Assembly (NCBI RefSeq): GCF_002197665.1
Contig: NZ_NBBJ01000001.1
Span: 1,240,001 to 1,304,000 of the forward strand
Origin: Sphingomonas mucosissima
GTDB lineage: Bacteria; Pseudomonadota; Alphaproteobacteria; Sphingomonadales; Sphingomonadaceae
DNA: 64,000 bases
Reading direction: 5' to 3'
Under the pieces are notes generated by a model. It was not told the DNA's origin. It saw only the letters and a list, made by a program, of their open reading frames with translations, and did not search any database. Positions within the stretch are counted from its first letter, which is position 1. The number at the start of each line of letters is the position of its first letter. Below are positions 55,560 through 64,000 of this stretch, piece after piece. The position numbers were made by a program, and so were the translations under genes.

Positions 55560-57217
55560 TAAGCCTGCTCCGCCGAGAGCGGGCGGGCAAAATGATAACC
55601 CTGCCCGTAGGTGCAGCCGAGCGCCGACAGCGTCTGTGAGACCGCCCCGCTCTCGATCCCCTCGGCCACCGTCGCCATGCCGAGCGCGGTGGCGAGGCTG
55701 AGCACCGCGCGCACGATGGCGATCTTGTCACGGTCCGGCATCATGCCGGTGACGAAGCTGCGGTCGATCTTCAGCGTGTCGATCGGCAGCTTCTGGAGAA
55801 ACGCGAGGTTCGAATAGCCCGTGCCGAAATCGTCCATCGCGATCGTCACGCCTGCAGCCTTCAGCGCCTGCAGCGTCTCCGCGCTCCCGTCCGGATCCGC
55901 AATCAGCGCGCTTTCGGTAAGCTCCAGCTTCAGCCGGTTGCCCGCCAGCCCATGCGCCGCCAGCGTTTCCGCCACCAGCGGCGGGACGCGATCGCGTTGC
56001 AGCTGGATCGGCGAGATATTGACCGCCATCTGGACGTCGAGCGGCGCACCGGCGCGCGCATCCCATGCCGCCAGCGTGCGCAGCGCACGGTCCAGCACCC
56101 ACCGGCCAAGCGGCACGATAAGCCCCGATTCCTCCGCCACGGAGATGAAGTCGGCCGGGGCAATCTCGCTCCCGTTTTCATCGGTCCACCGCGCCAACGC
56201 CTCGAACGCGACGATCCGGCCGGTCGCGAGATCATGGATCGGCTGGTAGTGAAGCTGCAGCTGCTCCGCCTCAACGGCGCGGCGCAGCGCGGTTTCCATG
56301 GCGAAGCGGGCACGCGCGCGGTCGAGGGCGCGGGTATCATACGCCTCCGCCTGTCCCGTCTCCTTGGACCGGCGCACCGCGAACTGCGCCTTGCGGATCA
56401 CATCCTCGGCGTCGTCGGTCGCTTCTGCGCCAAAGGCGATGCCGATCGCGCAGGTCACCCTGATCTCGAAATCGCTGAGGCGAACAGGCATGGAGAGCAG
56501 TTCGCGGATCCGCTCGGCGGCACGGTCAACTTCAGCCGGATCGTCACCGGTCTGCAGCAAGACGCCGAACTCGTCCCCGCCAATCCGGCCCAACATGTCG
56601 CCAGCACGTAGTGAGCCCTTGATCCGCCGCGCCACCGTGATCAGCATCTCGTCGCCCGCCATGCTCCCGAGGCAGGAATTCACCCGGCCGAAGCGATCCA
56701 GATCGATCACGAGCACGGCGTAATTGGTCAGCCCGGCGGCAATCCGCGCCTCAAGCAAATCGCCGAAACCGGCCCGGTTCGGCAATCCGGTAAGGCTGTC
56801 GGTGCTCATCTCGCGGCGCAGGCTTGCTTCCGTGCGCATCCCGCGGGTCTGGTCGACCAGCGTGACAAGGCAGCGCGGCGGCTGTGGGTGATCGACGCGC
56901 GCGAAGGTCACGTCGAACCAATGCTGCTCCACCGCATCGCCGGTGCGCCAGCTGCGCTGCTCCCACCGGCTCTCGCCCTTGAGGAACTCGACCAGCGCTC
57001 CGCCGAGATCGCGGGTCAGCCCACAATGCACCGGATCGGCGCCAAGCCAGAGCTTGCGAAACGCCACGTTGGACGATCTGATGTGCAGCCGCCCTGCTTC
57101 CAGTGCGACCACGACGGCCGCAACAGGCAGCAAGTCCATGGCCAGTTCGCCCGCCGTCCGGTCGAACGCAGGGGCTTGCGGATCCTTGACGATTTTCAAC
57201 GCGACGGACGAAGGCAT
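55532..57217 (-). CDS. GGDEF-EAL bifunctional c-di-GMP protein with N-terminal PAS-like domain
   Basis: The protein has 561 residues and no membrane segment. A PAS-like region (about 25-125) is followed by a GGDEF domain with intact RIGGDEFGVLL and an intact RxxD inhibitory site (RAGD) five residues before it. The EAL domain has FEALARW, ITESALI-type Glu (LELTESALIA), AMDDFGTGYSNLAFLQKLPI, LKIDRSF and AEGIES. All catalytic residues for both making and degrading c-di-GMP seem present. The direction of net activity is not predictable from sequence. Confidence 0.94.
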   Translation of the reverse strand: MPSSVALKIVKDPQAPAFDRTAGELAMDLLPVAAVVVALEAGRLHIRSSNVAFRKLWLGADPVHCGLTRDLGGALVEFLKGESRWEQRSWRTGDAVEQHWFDVTFARVDHPQPPRCLVTLVDQTRGMRTEASLRREMSTDSLTGLPNRAGFGDLLEARIAAGLTNYAVLVIDLDRFGRVNSCLGSMAGDEMLITVARRIKGSLRAGDMLGRIGGDEFGVLLQTGDDPAEVDRAAERIRELLSMPVRLSDFEIRVTCAIGIAFGAEATDDAEDVIRKAQFAVRRSKETGQAEAYDTRALDRARARFAMETALRRAVEAEQLQLHYQPIHDLATGRIVAFEALARWTDENGSEIAPADFISVAEESGLIVPLGRWVLDRALRTLAAWDARAGAPLDVQMAVNISPIQLQRDRVPPLVAETLAAHGLAGNRLKLELTESALIADPDGSAETLQALKAAGVTIAMDDFGTGYSNLAFLQKLPIDTLKIDRSFVTGMMPDRDKIAIVRAVLSLATALGMATVAEGIESGAVSQTLSALGCTYGQGYHFARPLSAEQAYQLLVAPSN

Positions 57218-57424
57218 CGCAAAATACCTAGCGCCCGCGTCCTTAACTTTCGTTAAATCCAGAACGAAGGTTTTCAGCCGTCCTCCCGTGCTGCGATCGA
57301 GATGTTCGACCGGGCCAGTGGATCATCACGAACGATCCTCGCCTTTCAGGCCGTGGCCGTTCCAGTGCCACTGTTGCCCGCCTGCCCGCATCAACGGCCG
57401 TCCATTGCGCTGGTGCAACCCAGC

Positions 57425-59680
57425 TCAGGCGAAGCGGTTGTCTCGGGGAAAGCCGGTCGGCGGCATCCGGCCGGCGGCGCCCCTTGCCGCGCGCCAGGGG
57501 GACACGTCGGCCTCGGTCCGGAACCGCCCTGTGTCGCCGCCCATCGGCCATCTGATCCCCTCCGCATAACGGAAGGTGATCGCATCGCTGAGGCCGCCGT
57601 CGCGGTAGCGCTGCAGTTGCGCGCCCTGCCCGCGCGTCATTTCCGGCAGCTCGCTGATCGGAAAGACCACCATCTTCCGATTGTCGCCGATTGCCGCGAC
57701 ATAATCGTCGCCGGCCGCCACGGGGCGCACCACTGTCAGGCTCGCGCCCGGTCGCGGCGTCATCACGTTCTTGCCCTTGCGCGTTTCCGCCAGCACGTCG
57801 TTCACCGGCACGATGAAGCCGCGCCCGTCATTGGCCGCCACCAGCAGCTTGCCGTCGCGTTCGGCCCGAAGCAGCCGCACGATCCCGAGCCCGCCGTCCA
57901 GATCGATCGTCGCCCGCACCGGCTCGCCAAAGCCGCGCCCGCCCGGCAGCTTGTCGGCCGCCAGCGTGTAGAATCGGCCATTCGCCGCCGCGAGCAGCAA
58001 CTTGTCCGTGGTGTGCGCGTGAAAAGCGAAGGCCGGCCCGTCGCCTTCCTTGAACTTCAGCGTCTCGGCGGAGGCAAGGTCGACATGCCCCTTCATCGCC
58101 CGGATCCAGCCACGCTGAGAGAGGATCACGGTGATCGGCTCGCGTTCGATCATCGCTTCCAAGGGGATCTCGCGCGCTGGCGCCGCTTCCTCGATCGTCG
58201 TGCGCCGCTTGCCCAGCGCCGTCTCGGCGCCATAGCGGTCGCGGATCTTTTCCAGATCCTTCTTCATCCGCGTCCGCTGCCGCTGATCGGAACCGAGCAG
58301 CAGCTGAAGACTCGCCTGCTCTTTCTCCAGCGCGGCCTGCTCGCGCTTCAGCTCCATTTCCTCCAGCCGGCGCAAGCTGCGCAGCCGCATGTTGAGGATC
58401 GCCTCGGCCTGCCGGTCGGTCAGGTCAAACTCGGCCATCATCACCGCCTTGGGCTCATCCTCGGTGCGGATGATCTCGATCACCCGGTCGAGGTTGAGAA
58501 AGGCAATGATATAGCCCTTCACCAGCTCCAGCCGGTCCGCGATCTTCGCCAGCCGGTGCTCGGTGCGCCGCCGCAGCACCACGAACTGATGCTCCACCCA
58601 CGCGGCCAGCGCCTCCGCCAGGCTCATCACCCGCGGCGTGCGCTTCGCGTCGAGAACGTTGAGGTTCAGCGGCACGCGCAGTTCCAGGTCCGACATCCGG
58701 TACAGCCCGTCCATCAGCACCTGCGGATCCACCGTGCGGCTGCGCGGCTCCAGGATCAGGCGAATCTCGGCATCCGATTCGTCGCGCACGTCGGCCAGGA
58801 TCGGCAGCTTCTTGTCGTTCACCAGGCCTGCGATCTGCTCGATCAGCTTGCCCTTCTGCACGCCGTACGGGATCTCGCTGACCACGATCTGCCAGCCGCC
58901 ACCCTTTTCCTTCTCCAAGCTCCACCGGCATCGCACGCGAAACGCGCCGCGCCCGGTGGCATAGGCCTCGCGGATGATCGCCGGCGGATCGACCAGCAGG
59001 CCGCCAGTGGGAAAATCGGGTCCCTGCACAAACACCAGCGGATCGGCGGCGGGATCGTCCACCAGCGCGATCGCGGCGTCGAGAAGCTCGGCCGCATTGT
59101 GTGGCGGAATGCTCGTCGCCATGCCCACCGCGATGCCGCTGGCACCGTTCGCGAGCAGATTGGGGAACAGGCCCGGGAACAGCTCGGGCTCCTGCTCCTC
59201 GCCATTGTAGGTCGGGCGGAAGGCGACGGCATCTTCGTCCAGCCCGTCCATCAGGTCGATCGCGACCTGCGTCAGCCGCGCCTCGGTATAGCGGTAGGCG
59301 GCGGCATTATCGCCGTCGATGTTGCCGAAATTGCCCTGCCCGTCGACCAGCGGATAGCGGAGTGCGAAATCCTGCGCGAGGCGCACCATCGCGTCATAGA
59401 CGGATTGGTCGCCGTGCGGGTGATATTTGCCGATCACGTCGCCGACGACACGCGCGCACTTCTTATACCCTTGCGTCGGATCGAGCCGCAGCAGCCGCAT
59501 CGCCCACAACAGGCGTCGGTGCACCGGCTTCAGCCCATCGCGAACGTCGGGCAGCGAGCGCGCGGTGATCGTAGACAGCGCGTAAACAAGATAGCGCTCA
59601 GACAGCGCGGAATCGAACGGCGCGTCGAACACGCCCACGGGCGGATTGTCGGGCGGCAGCACGGGCGCATCGGTCGGCAT
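57425..59680 (-). CDS. parC: DNA topoisomerase IV subunit A
   Basis: The protein has 751 residues (E. coli ParC is 752). It is the DNA-cleaving subunit that decatenates chromosomes together with ParE. The catalytic tyrosine is in [12 protein letters not shown] (about Tyr131). The quinolone region reads [20 protein letters not shown], so Gln92 occupies the place of E. coli ParC Ser80. A shorter C-terminal beta-pinwheel ([20 protein letters not shown]) and no GyrA box favour ParC over GyrA. A 207-bp spacer with no evident gene separates it from the GGDEF-EAL gene. Confidence 0.94.
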   Translation of the reverse strand: MPTDAPVLPPDNPPVGVFDAPFDSALSERYLVYALSTITARSLPDVRDGLKPVHRRLLWAMRLLRLDPTQGYKKCARVVGDVIGKYHPHGDQSVYDAMVRLAQDFALRYPLVDGQGNFGNIDGDNAAAYRYTEARLTQVAIDLMDGLDEDAVAFRPTYNGEEQEPELFPGLFPNLLANGASGIAVGMATSIPPHNAAELLDAAIALVDDPAADPLVFVQGPDFPTGGLLVDPPAIIREAYATGRGAFRVRCRWSLEKEKGGGWQIVVSEIPYGVQKGKLIEQIAGLVNDKKLPILADVRDESDAEIRLILEPRSRTVDPQVLMDGLYRMSDLELRVPLNLNVLDAKRTPRVMSLAEALAAWVEHQFVVLRRRTEHRLAKIADRLELVKGYIIAFLNLDRVIEIIRTEDEPKAVMMAEFDLTDRQAEAILNMRLRSLRRLEEMELKREQAALEKEQASLQLLLGSDQRQRTRMKKDLEKIRDRYGAETALGKRRTTIEEAAPAREIPLEAMIEREPITVILSQRGWIRAMKGHVDLASAETLKFKEGDGPAFAFHAHTTDKLLLAAANGRFYTLAADKLPGGRGFGEPVRATIDLDGGLGIVRLLRAERDGKLLVAANDGRGFIVPVNDVLAETRKGKNVMTPRPGASLTVVRPVAAGDDYVAAIGDNRKMVVFPISELPEMTRGQGAQLQRYRDGGLSDAITFRYAEGIRWPMGGDTGRFRTEADVSPWRAARGAAGRMPPTGFPRDNRFA

Positions 59681-59938
59681 GGCGCGCGTGCTAGCAGGAT
59701 GAGCCCTTGTTCCACAACCGTTCCGCTGGCTGTCCTACGCGGCGCGGACATGGCACACTCAAATCATGCGCGCAGCCTGCCCCACTCCCAGCGTCATCCC
59801 GGGCTCGATCCGGGCTCCATCGCCCCACATGTGGCGCGCGTCGCCGCTTCAGCCGGAATGCTTGTCACGCCCGGCATCCAGGATCGATTTGGCGAAGAAC
59901 TCACCAGAGTTCCATGCCTCAACATTCGCCGAAAGAAC

Positions 59939-59968
59939 GCGCCAGTGTCTCAACTTTCTCAACATTCG
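59939..59968. repeat. Copy 2 of the 30-bp dispersed repeat
   Basis: This stretch matches the minus strand of 21351-21322 at 29 of 30 positions (core GTCTCAACTTTCTCAACATT). A second CTCAACATTCG lies about 40 bp to the left, near 59918-59928. The element ends 18 nt before the GTG start of the lipoprotein hydrolase, just as copy 1 ends 9 nt before sufS on its sense strand. Confidence 0.65.
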
Positions 59969-59986
59969 GTTGCAAAACGTGCATGC

Positions 59987-60916
59987 GTGCGGCGCGCAGC
60001 TTGGCTTGCCACTGCCCTCCTCGCGGCCTCATGCTCACCCGTGACCATGACCAGCACGACCATCCCTGCCGCTTCTGCCGCCGCCTTCGCCCCGCTCACC
60101 TGGGACGACCTCACCAGCCGCCCGCGCCCCGAAGCCGATGCAACGATCGCCTATGGTGACGATCACATGCAAAAGGTCGACGTGTGGCTTCCAACCGGCC
60201 CCGGTCCGCACCCTGTTGTGCTGATGGTTCACGGCGGCTGCTGGCAGACGCGGATCGCCGATCGGTCCATCATGGATTGGATCGCCGGAGACCTGCGCGC
60301 CGACGGCATCGCCGTGTGGAATATCGATTACCGCGGCGTGGACCGTGTCGGGGGCGGATATCCCGGCACGTTCTCAGATGCTGCGAAGGCCGCGGACCAA
60401 CTTACTGTTCGCGCAAAGGAATATAGCCTCGATACGAGCCGTGTCGTCGCCGTCGGCCATTCCGCTGGCGGCCATCTGGCGCTTTGGCTCGCCGGGCGCG
60501 CGAAGCTGCCCGCTGGCAGCCCGCTCCACAGCACCGCTCCGCTTTCGATCAGTCATGTGATCAGCCTCGGCGGCCTTCCCGATCTCGAAGCCACCGCGGC
60601 GAGCCCCGACAATGGCTGCGGCACGTCGGTGGTTCAGAAGCTTGTCGGGACGGGGCGACCGGATCTTTATGCCGACACCTCGGTGCCGCGGCTGTTTCCG
60701 CTTGGGGTGCCGCAGACGTTGGTGAACGGCCGGGAGGATCGCATCATCCCCTATCGTATGGCCACCGAATATGTAGCGCGCGCGCAGGCTTCTGGTGATC
60801 GGGCCGACCTCATCACCGTGCCTTCGACCGGCCATGTCGAGCTTGTCGCTCCAGGTACCGCAGCTTGGACGGAGGCCAAGCGCGTCATCCGCGCGGCGCT
60901 CAATCGGCCGCGCTGA
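59987..60916 (+). CDS. Alpha/beta hydrolase, predicted lipoprotein
   Basis: The protein has 309 residues from the GTG at 59987, selected because it yields VRRAAWLATALLAASC, a lipoprotein signal with a LAASC lipobox; the frame is open far upstream but that part is antisense to parC. The hydrolase has the oxyanion motif VLMVHGGCWQT (HGG type), the nucleophile elbow VGHSAGGHLALWLAG (Ser), NGREDRIIPY (Asp) and STGHVELV (His). It resembles BD-FAE/esterase-lipase enzymes of the hormone-sensitive lipase type. The substrate is unknown. Confidence 0.82.
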   Translation: MRRAAWLATALLAASCSPVTMTSTTIPAASAAAFAPLTWDDLTSRPRPEADATIAYGDDHMQKVDVWLPTGPGPHPVVLMVHGGCWQTRIADRSIMDWIAGDLRADGIAVWNIDYRGVDRVGGGYPGTFSDAAKAADQLTVRAKEYSLDTSRVVAVGHSAGGHLALWLAGRAKLPAGSPLHSTAPLSISHVISLGGLPDLEATAASPDNGCGTSVVQKLVGTGRPDLYADTSVPRLFPLGVPQTLVNGREDRIIPYRMATEYVARAQASGDRADLITVPSTGHVELVAPGTAAWTEAKRVIRAALNRPR

Positions 60917-61048
60917 GGGAAGTGGGTTTGGCGTGGTGCTCGCGTGATTGCGCCCGCGCACCCCTTCCCTTATACGGCTCGCCATTCCCGCCCCGGCCGC
61001 GCCGCTTCTGTCGCGTTCGCCGGGGCTGTCCATTTCAGGGGTGATGCG

Positions 61049-61828
61049 ATGGCGCGGCGCCGGCAGATCTACGAAGGCAAGGCGAAGATCCTCTACGAGG
61101 GGCCGGAGCCCGGCACCTTGATTCAGTATTTCAAGGACGACGCAACTGCCTTCAATGCCCAGAAAAAGGGTACGATCAACGGCAAGGGCGTGCTGAACAA
61201 CCGTATCTCGGAGCATATCTTCACGCTTCTGGGCAACATCGGCGTTCCCACGCACTTCATACGCCGTCTCAACATGCGTGAGCAGTTGATCCGGCAAGTG
61301 GAAATCGTGCCCATCGAGGTGATCGTCCGCAATGTCGCGGCCGGCTCGCTCAGCAAGCGGCTGGGCATCGAGGAAGGCACCCAGTTGCCGCGGACGATCC
61401 TTGAATATTGCTACAAGGACGATGCGCTCGGCGACCCGATGATCTCGGACGAGCACATTGCCGCCTTCGGCTGGGCTAGCCAGGAGGAGATGCACGACAT
61501 TGCCGATCTGGCGATCCGCGTGAACGACTTCCTGTCGGGCCTGTTCGCCGGCATTGGCATCCGCCTGGTCGACTTCAAGCTCGAGTTCGGCCGGATCTGG
61601 GACAATGATTACGGCCGTATTATCCTGGCGGACGAAATCAGCCCCGATGGCTGCCGCTTGTGGGACATGACCACCAACGAGAAGCTCGACAAAGATCGCT
61701 TCCGTCGTGATCTCGGCGGCGAAGTCGAGGCTTATCAAGAGGTTGCACGCCGTCTTGGCCTTCTTCCCGAAGGTGGCGAGACGGCCGTGCTCGACATGGC
61801 CGAACACCGCGAGAAGCGCGGAAAGTAG
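61049..61828 (+). CDS. purC: Phosphoribosylaminoimidazole-succinocarboxamide synthase
   Basis: The protein has 259 residues from the ATG at 61049 (CAGGGGTG upstream). It ligates aspartate to CAIR in purine synthesis. [20 protein letters not shown] (about 6-25), [37 protein letters not shown] and [14 protein letters not shown] are family hallmarks. It is followed by purS and purQ, a frequent alphaproteobacterial order; purL is not in the window. Confidence 0.96.
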   Translation: MARRRQIYEGKAKILYEGPEPGTLIQYFKDDATAFNAQKKGTINGKGVLNNRISEHIFTLLGNIGVPTHFIRRLNMREQLIRQVEIVPIEVIVRNVAAGSLSKRLGIEEGTQLPRTILEYCYKDDALGDPMISDEHIAAFGWASQEEMHDIADLAIRVNDFLSGLFAGIGIRLVDFKLEFGRIWDNDYGRIILADEISPDGCRLWDMTTNEKLDKDRFRRDLGGEVEAYQEVARRLGLLPEGGETAVLDMAEHREKRGK

Positions 61829-61908
61829 CTGCAACCCTGCCCGCCGGTCTGCACCCTCGCCGCTCGCGAAGGTTGCGATCCGCGGGCGCTTCGAATAGCG
61901 GGCCCGTC

Positions 61909-62139
61909 ATGAAGCTGCGCATCTACGTCACGCTAAAACCCGGTGTCCTGGATCCCCAGGGCAAGGCGATCGAACACGCTCTCACCGGCCTTGGCTTTCC
62001 CGGCATCGAAGGCGCCCGCGTGGGCAAGCTGATCGAGCTTGAGGTTGCCGACTCGACCGACGATGCGCAGATCGATGCCATGTGCCGCCAGCTGCTGGCG
62101 AACACGGTGATCGAAAACTATCGAGTCGAGCGCGCATGA
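61909..62139 (+). CDS. purS: Phosphoribosylformylglycinamidine synthase subunit PurS
   Basis: The protein has 76 residues from the ATG at 61909. It is the small structural subunit that bridges PurL and PurQ in FGAM synthase. [20 protein letters not shown] and [18 protein letters not shown] match the family. The stop overlaps the purQ start as ATGA, so the two subunits are translationally coupled. Confidence 0.95.
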   Translation: MKLRIYVTLKPGVLDPQGKAIEHALTGLGFPGIEGARVGKLIELEVADSTDDAQIDAMCRQLLANTVIENYRVERA

Positions 62140-62801
62140 AGACGGCAGTGGTCGTCTTTCCTGGCTCCAACTGCGATCGCGATCTCGCAGTGGCGCTGGA
62201 GGAAGTCACCGGCAAGAAGCCGGAGATGGTGTGGCACGGCGATACCGCCCTGCCGGATGGCGTCGGGCTGATCGCGGTTCCCGGCGGCTTCTCCTATGGC
62301 GATTATCTACGCTCCGGCGCGATGGCTGCGCGCTCGCCCATCATGCGGGCGGTCGCCGACAAGGCCGGCGCCGGCGTTCCCGTGCTTGGCGTCTGCAACG
62401 GATTTCAGATCCTCACCGAAGCAGGCCTGCTTCCCGGCGCGCTTATGCGCAATGCAGGGCTTGATTTCGTCTGTCGTGACGTCGCGCTCACGGTGGACAC
62501 CGCGCAGACTGCGTTCACCCGGCGTTATGCTGCCGGCGAGACGATCAAGGTTCCGGTCGCGCACCATGACGGCAATTACGTTGCCGATCAGGAAACTTTG
62601 GATCGCCTGGAGGGCGAAGGCCGAGTTGCGTTCCGCTACGCCGAAGAGGTCAACGGCTCCGCCCGCCGGATCGCCGGCATCCTCAACGACGCGGGCAACG
62701 TGCTAGGCATGATGCCGCATCCGGAGCGCCGGATCGAAGCCGCACACGGCGGCACAGAAGGCCGTCGCTTGTTCGAGGGATTGCTAGACCTCGTCGCTTA
62801 G
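62136..62801 (+). CDS. purQ: Phosphoribosylformylglycinamidine synthase glutaminase subunit PurQ
   Basis: The protein has 221 residues. It is a class I glutamine amidotransferase that supplies ammonia to Pur[36 protein letters not shown], the nucleophile GVCNGFQIL (Cys) and [11 protein letters not shown] (His/Glu) are intact. The start lies inside the purS stop. Confidence 0.96.
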   Translation: MKTAVVVFPGSNCDRDLAVALEEVTGKKPEMVWHGDTALPDGVGLIAVPGGFSYGDYLRSGAMAARSPIMRAVADKAGAGVPVLGVCNGFQILTEAGLLPGALMRNAGLDFVCRDVALTVDTAQTAFTRRYAAGETIKVPVAHHDGNYVADQETLDRLEGEGRVAFRYAEEVNGSARRIAGILNDAGNVLGMMPHPERRIEAAHGGTEGRRLFEGLLDLVA

Positions 62802-62872
62802 CCGCATTGTCTTGAGCGAGGCTGTAAGCGAGGCGGGAACCCGACTGGTCTTCGGTTTTGTACCGGCTGGCG

Positions 62873-63616
62873 TCAGACCCGGGTACCGAACGGCGTGAAG
62901 TCGGTCTCCTCGTCAAACACATCAATGCCTTCGGCCTGCTTGAGCGATCCGACGACGAAATAGGTCACAGGCGTGAGCAGCGCCTCCCACGACACCTTCA
63001 AGACCCATTGTGTGAAGAGGACAGTGAAGACGAGCTCCGTTGTCCAGCCCTCTGCATATAGAAAAGCGAGCGGGTAGAATATCAGGCTGTCGACCCCCTG
63101 ACCCGCGACTGTGGACCCGATCGTGCGCATCCACAGGTGCCGCCCTTGGGTGGCGACCTTCAGCCTTGCGAGCACGTATGAGTTGACGAATTCACCCGCC
63201 CAGAACGCACACATGCTTGCAAACACGATCCTGGGCACTTGCCCGAAGATCGCCTCATAGGCTTGCTGATTGGTCCAGTCCGGCGCCGGTGGCAGGGCGA
63301 CGACCACCCAGGCCATGAACGCCATAAAGGCGGTCGCCACAAAGCCGGCCCAGATGACCCGCCGTGCCCGAGCGTAGCCATAGACCTCGGTCAGCACGTC
63401 ACCGATGACATAGCTAACTGGGAAAAACAGGATCCCAGCACCGAATGGCCAGTAACCGACACCCGGCAGCCATACTTGCGCTACCTTGCCGGCCCCCAAC
63501 ACATTGGAGAGCAACAGCACCGCAACGAACGCAGCCATGATAAAATCGTAATAACGTAGCGTCTGGCCCCGCAGCGAATTCGCCGACACTCGGCCCGGTT
63601 TTACCTCTTGGGTCAT
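62873..63616 (-). CDS. yhhQ: Queuosine precursor transporter (YhhQ/VUT family)
   Basis: The protein has 247 residues with about six helices. MAAFVAVLLLSNVLGAGKVA and FFPVSYVIGDVLTEVYGYAR, then RVIWAGF, are the family's conserved blocks; ASMCAFWAGEFVNSYVLARL and GSTVAGQGVDSLIFYPLAFL follow. YhhQ imports preQ0/preQ1 across the inner membrane. With queC and queE in this window the organism appears able both to make and to salvage the precursor. Confidence 0.93.
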   Translation of the reverse strand: MTQEVKPGRVSANSLRGQTLRYYDFIMAAFVAVLLLSNVLGAGKVAQVWLPGVGYWPFGAGILFFPVSYVIGDVLTEVYGYARARRVIWAGFVATAFMAFMAWVVVALPPAPDWTNQQAYEAIFGQVPRIVFASMCAFWAGEFVNSYVLARLKVATQGRHLWMRTIGSTVAGQGVDSLIFYPLAFLYAEGWTTELVFTVLFTQWVLKVSWEALLTPVTYFVVGSLKQAEGIDVFDEETDFTPFGTRV

Positions 63617-63675
63617 AAGCCGATCATGCCGGCAGTTTCACTTCCTCGCAATGCGCGCTAACACGCGCGCATTGC

Positions 63676-63752
63676 GCGCCCGTAGCTCAGTTGGATAGAG
63701 CACGAGCCTTCTAAGCTTGGGGCCGCTGGTTCGAATCCAGCCGGGCGCGCCA
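63676..63752 (+). tRNA. tRNA-Arg (anticodon TCT)
   Basis: The 77-nt gene folds as a standard cloverleaf. The acceptor stem GCGCCCG (63676-63682) pairs with CGGGCGC (63742-63748). The D-arm has GCTCAGTTGGATAGAGC, the anticodon loop CTTCTAA gives TCT, and the T-arm reads CTGGTTCGAATCCAG. CCA is encoded at 63750-63752. It decodes AGA, a rare codon in high-GC genomes. Confidence 0.97.
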
Positions 63753-63871
63753 TCTCTTCCCCGCCAATCACCGTTCTGCCGCAACAGGCCGAAGCACCGC
63801 TTCGTTGAAACCGAAGCTCGGGGCATCCCCTGTCTGTCTTCGCAACCTTGCAGGCGCCAGATAAGATCGCG

Positions 63872-64000
63872 TCAGACGAACCAGTCTCCGGCACCGGCGG
63901 AGGGTGTCAAATCGAGCATGTCGCGCCGCATGTGCGGCGGCAGCGCCGGGTCATCTGCGAGCCAATGCTGCCACCGGGTGAGAAACAGCGCCAGCTGTTC
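63872..64000 (-). CDS. C-terminal fragment of an unidentified protein
   Basis: Read leftward from the right edge, 42 codons are open and end in TGA at 63874-63872: EQLALFLTRWQHWLADDPAL followed by PPHMRRDMLDLTPSAGAGDW, FV. The composition is protein-like and the stop is followed by non-coding sequence before the tRNA. The rest of the gene lies outside the window and I do not recognise the family. Confidence 0.5.
   Translation of the reverse strand, partial: EQLALFLTRWQHWLADDPALPPHMRRDMLDLTPSAGAGDWFV

Noticed and set aside
57218..57424. Possible small peptide gene between parC and the GGDEF-EAL gene
   Set aside because: A 21-codon frame read leftward is open, but there is no clear ribosome-binding site and no basis for a family.
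57302..59700. Very long open frame on the plus strand across parC
   Set aside because: It is antisense to the unambiguous parC gene, is rich in Arg/His/Gln without domain structure, and is a by-product of high GC codon use. Only its last part, from 59987, is a real gene.
59784..59815. Second dispersed repeat near CGTCATCCCGGG upstream of the lipoprotein hydrolase
   Set aside because: A short CCCGG/CCGGG hairpin of a common intergenic type; too short and incomplete here to annotate as an element.

Overview
The window looks like a chromosome segment of a sphingomonad-type alphaproteobacterium. This is inferred from high GC, an Rrf2-sufBCDS-sufT-sufA operon, translationally coupled genes with ATGA/GTGA overlaps, a SodC lipoprotein, a CXXC-less Fur and the protein sequence style. 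The species is not determined. Most of the window is dense housekeeping sequence. I see no intact mobile element, no CRISPR array and no rRNA.

Layout. 1-990: end of a GH92 glycosidase, then decayed remnants of a GNAT acetyltransferase and of a second gene. 988-2289: a TPR-fused protein with the hallmarks of a protein arginine methyltransferase. 2.9-9.7 kb: small membrane or secreted proteins of unknown function, a TetR regulator, a Tat-type FAD oxidoreductase with a palindromic operator in front, and a coupled three-gene cluster. 10-19.2 kb: a complete glycogen operon read leftward (glgP-glgB-glgC-glgA-pgm). 19.3-25.4 kb: the SUF Fe-S assembly operon, also leftward. 25.6-30.2 kb: pyrD, gamma-glutamyltransferase and a long-chain acyl-CoA synthetase. 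30.4-39.2 kb: M16 peptidase, AspH-type hydroxylase, YcaQ-type glycosylase, nfuA, a RutE-like reductase, tsaB-rimI, fur and sodC.

39.2-42.5 kb holds the most interesting metabolic module. A CDP-alcohol phosphatidyltransferase is divergent from a myo-inositol-phosphate synthase and a sugar-phosphate nucleotidyltransferase that resembles inositol-1-phosphate cytidylyltransferase. Together they suggest CDP-inositol and inositol phospholipid synthesis. 42.6-46.7 kb: hemerythrin, a UdgX-type uracil-DNA crosslinking protein, DedA, queE and queC.

46.7-48.0 kb is the largest gene-free stretch. It holds a leftward intrinsic terminator behind a possible short structured RNA, and a diverged tandem array with a period of about 92 bp that I cannot assign to any known element. 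48-51 kb: a TonB-ExbB-ExbD-ExbD operon with a clear terminator. 51.3-64 kb: folB, GNAT, DUF1285, Nudix and cca; a GGDEF-EAL protein; parC; a lipoprotein hydrolase; purC-purS-purQ; the YhhQ queuosine-precursor transporter; and tRNA-Arg(TCT). YhhQ fits functionally with the queC/queE pair 16 kb away.
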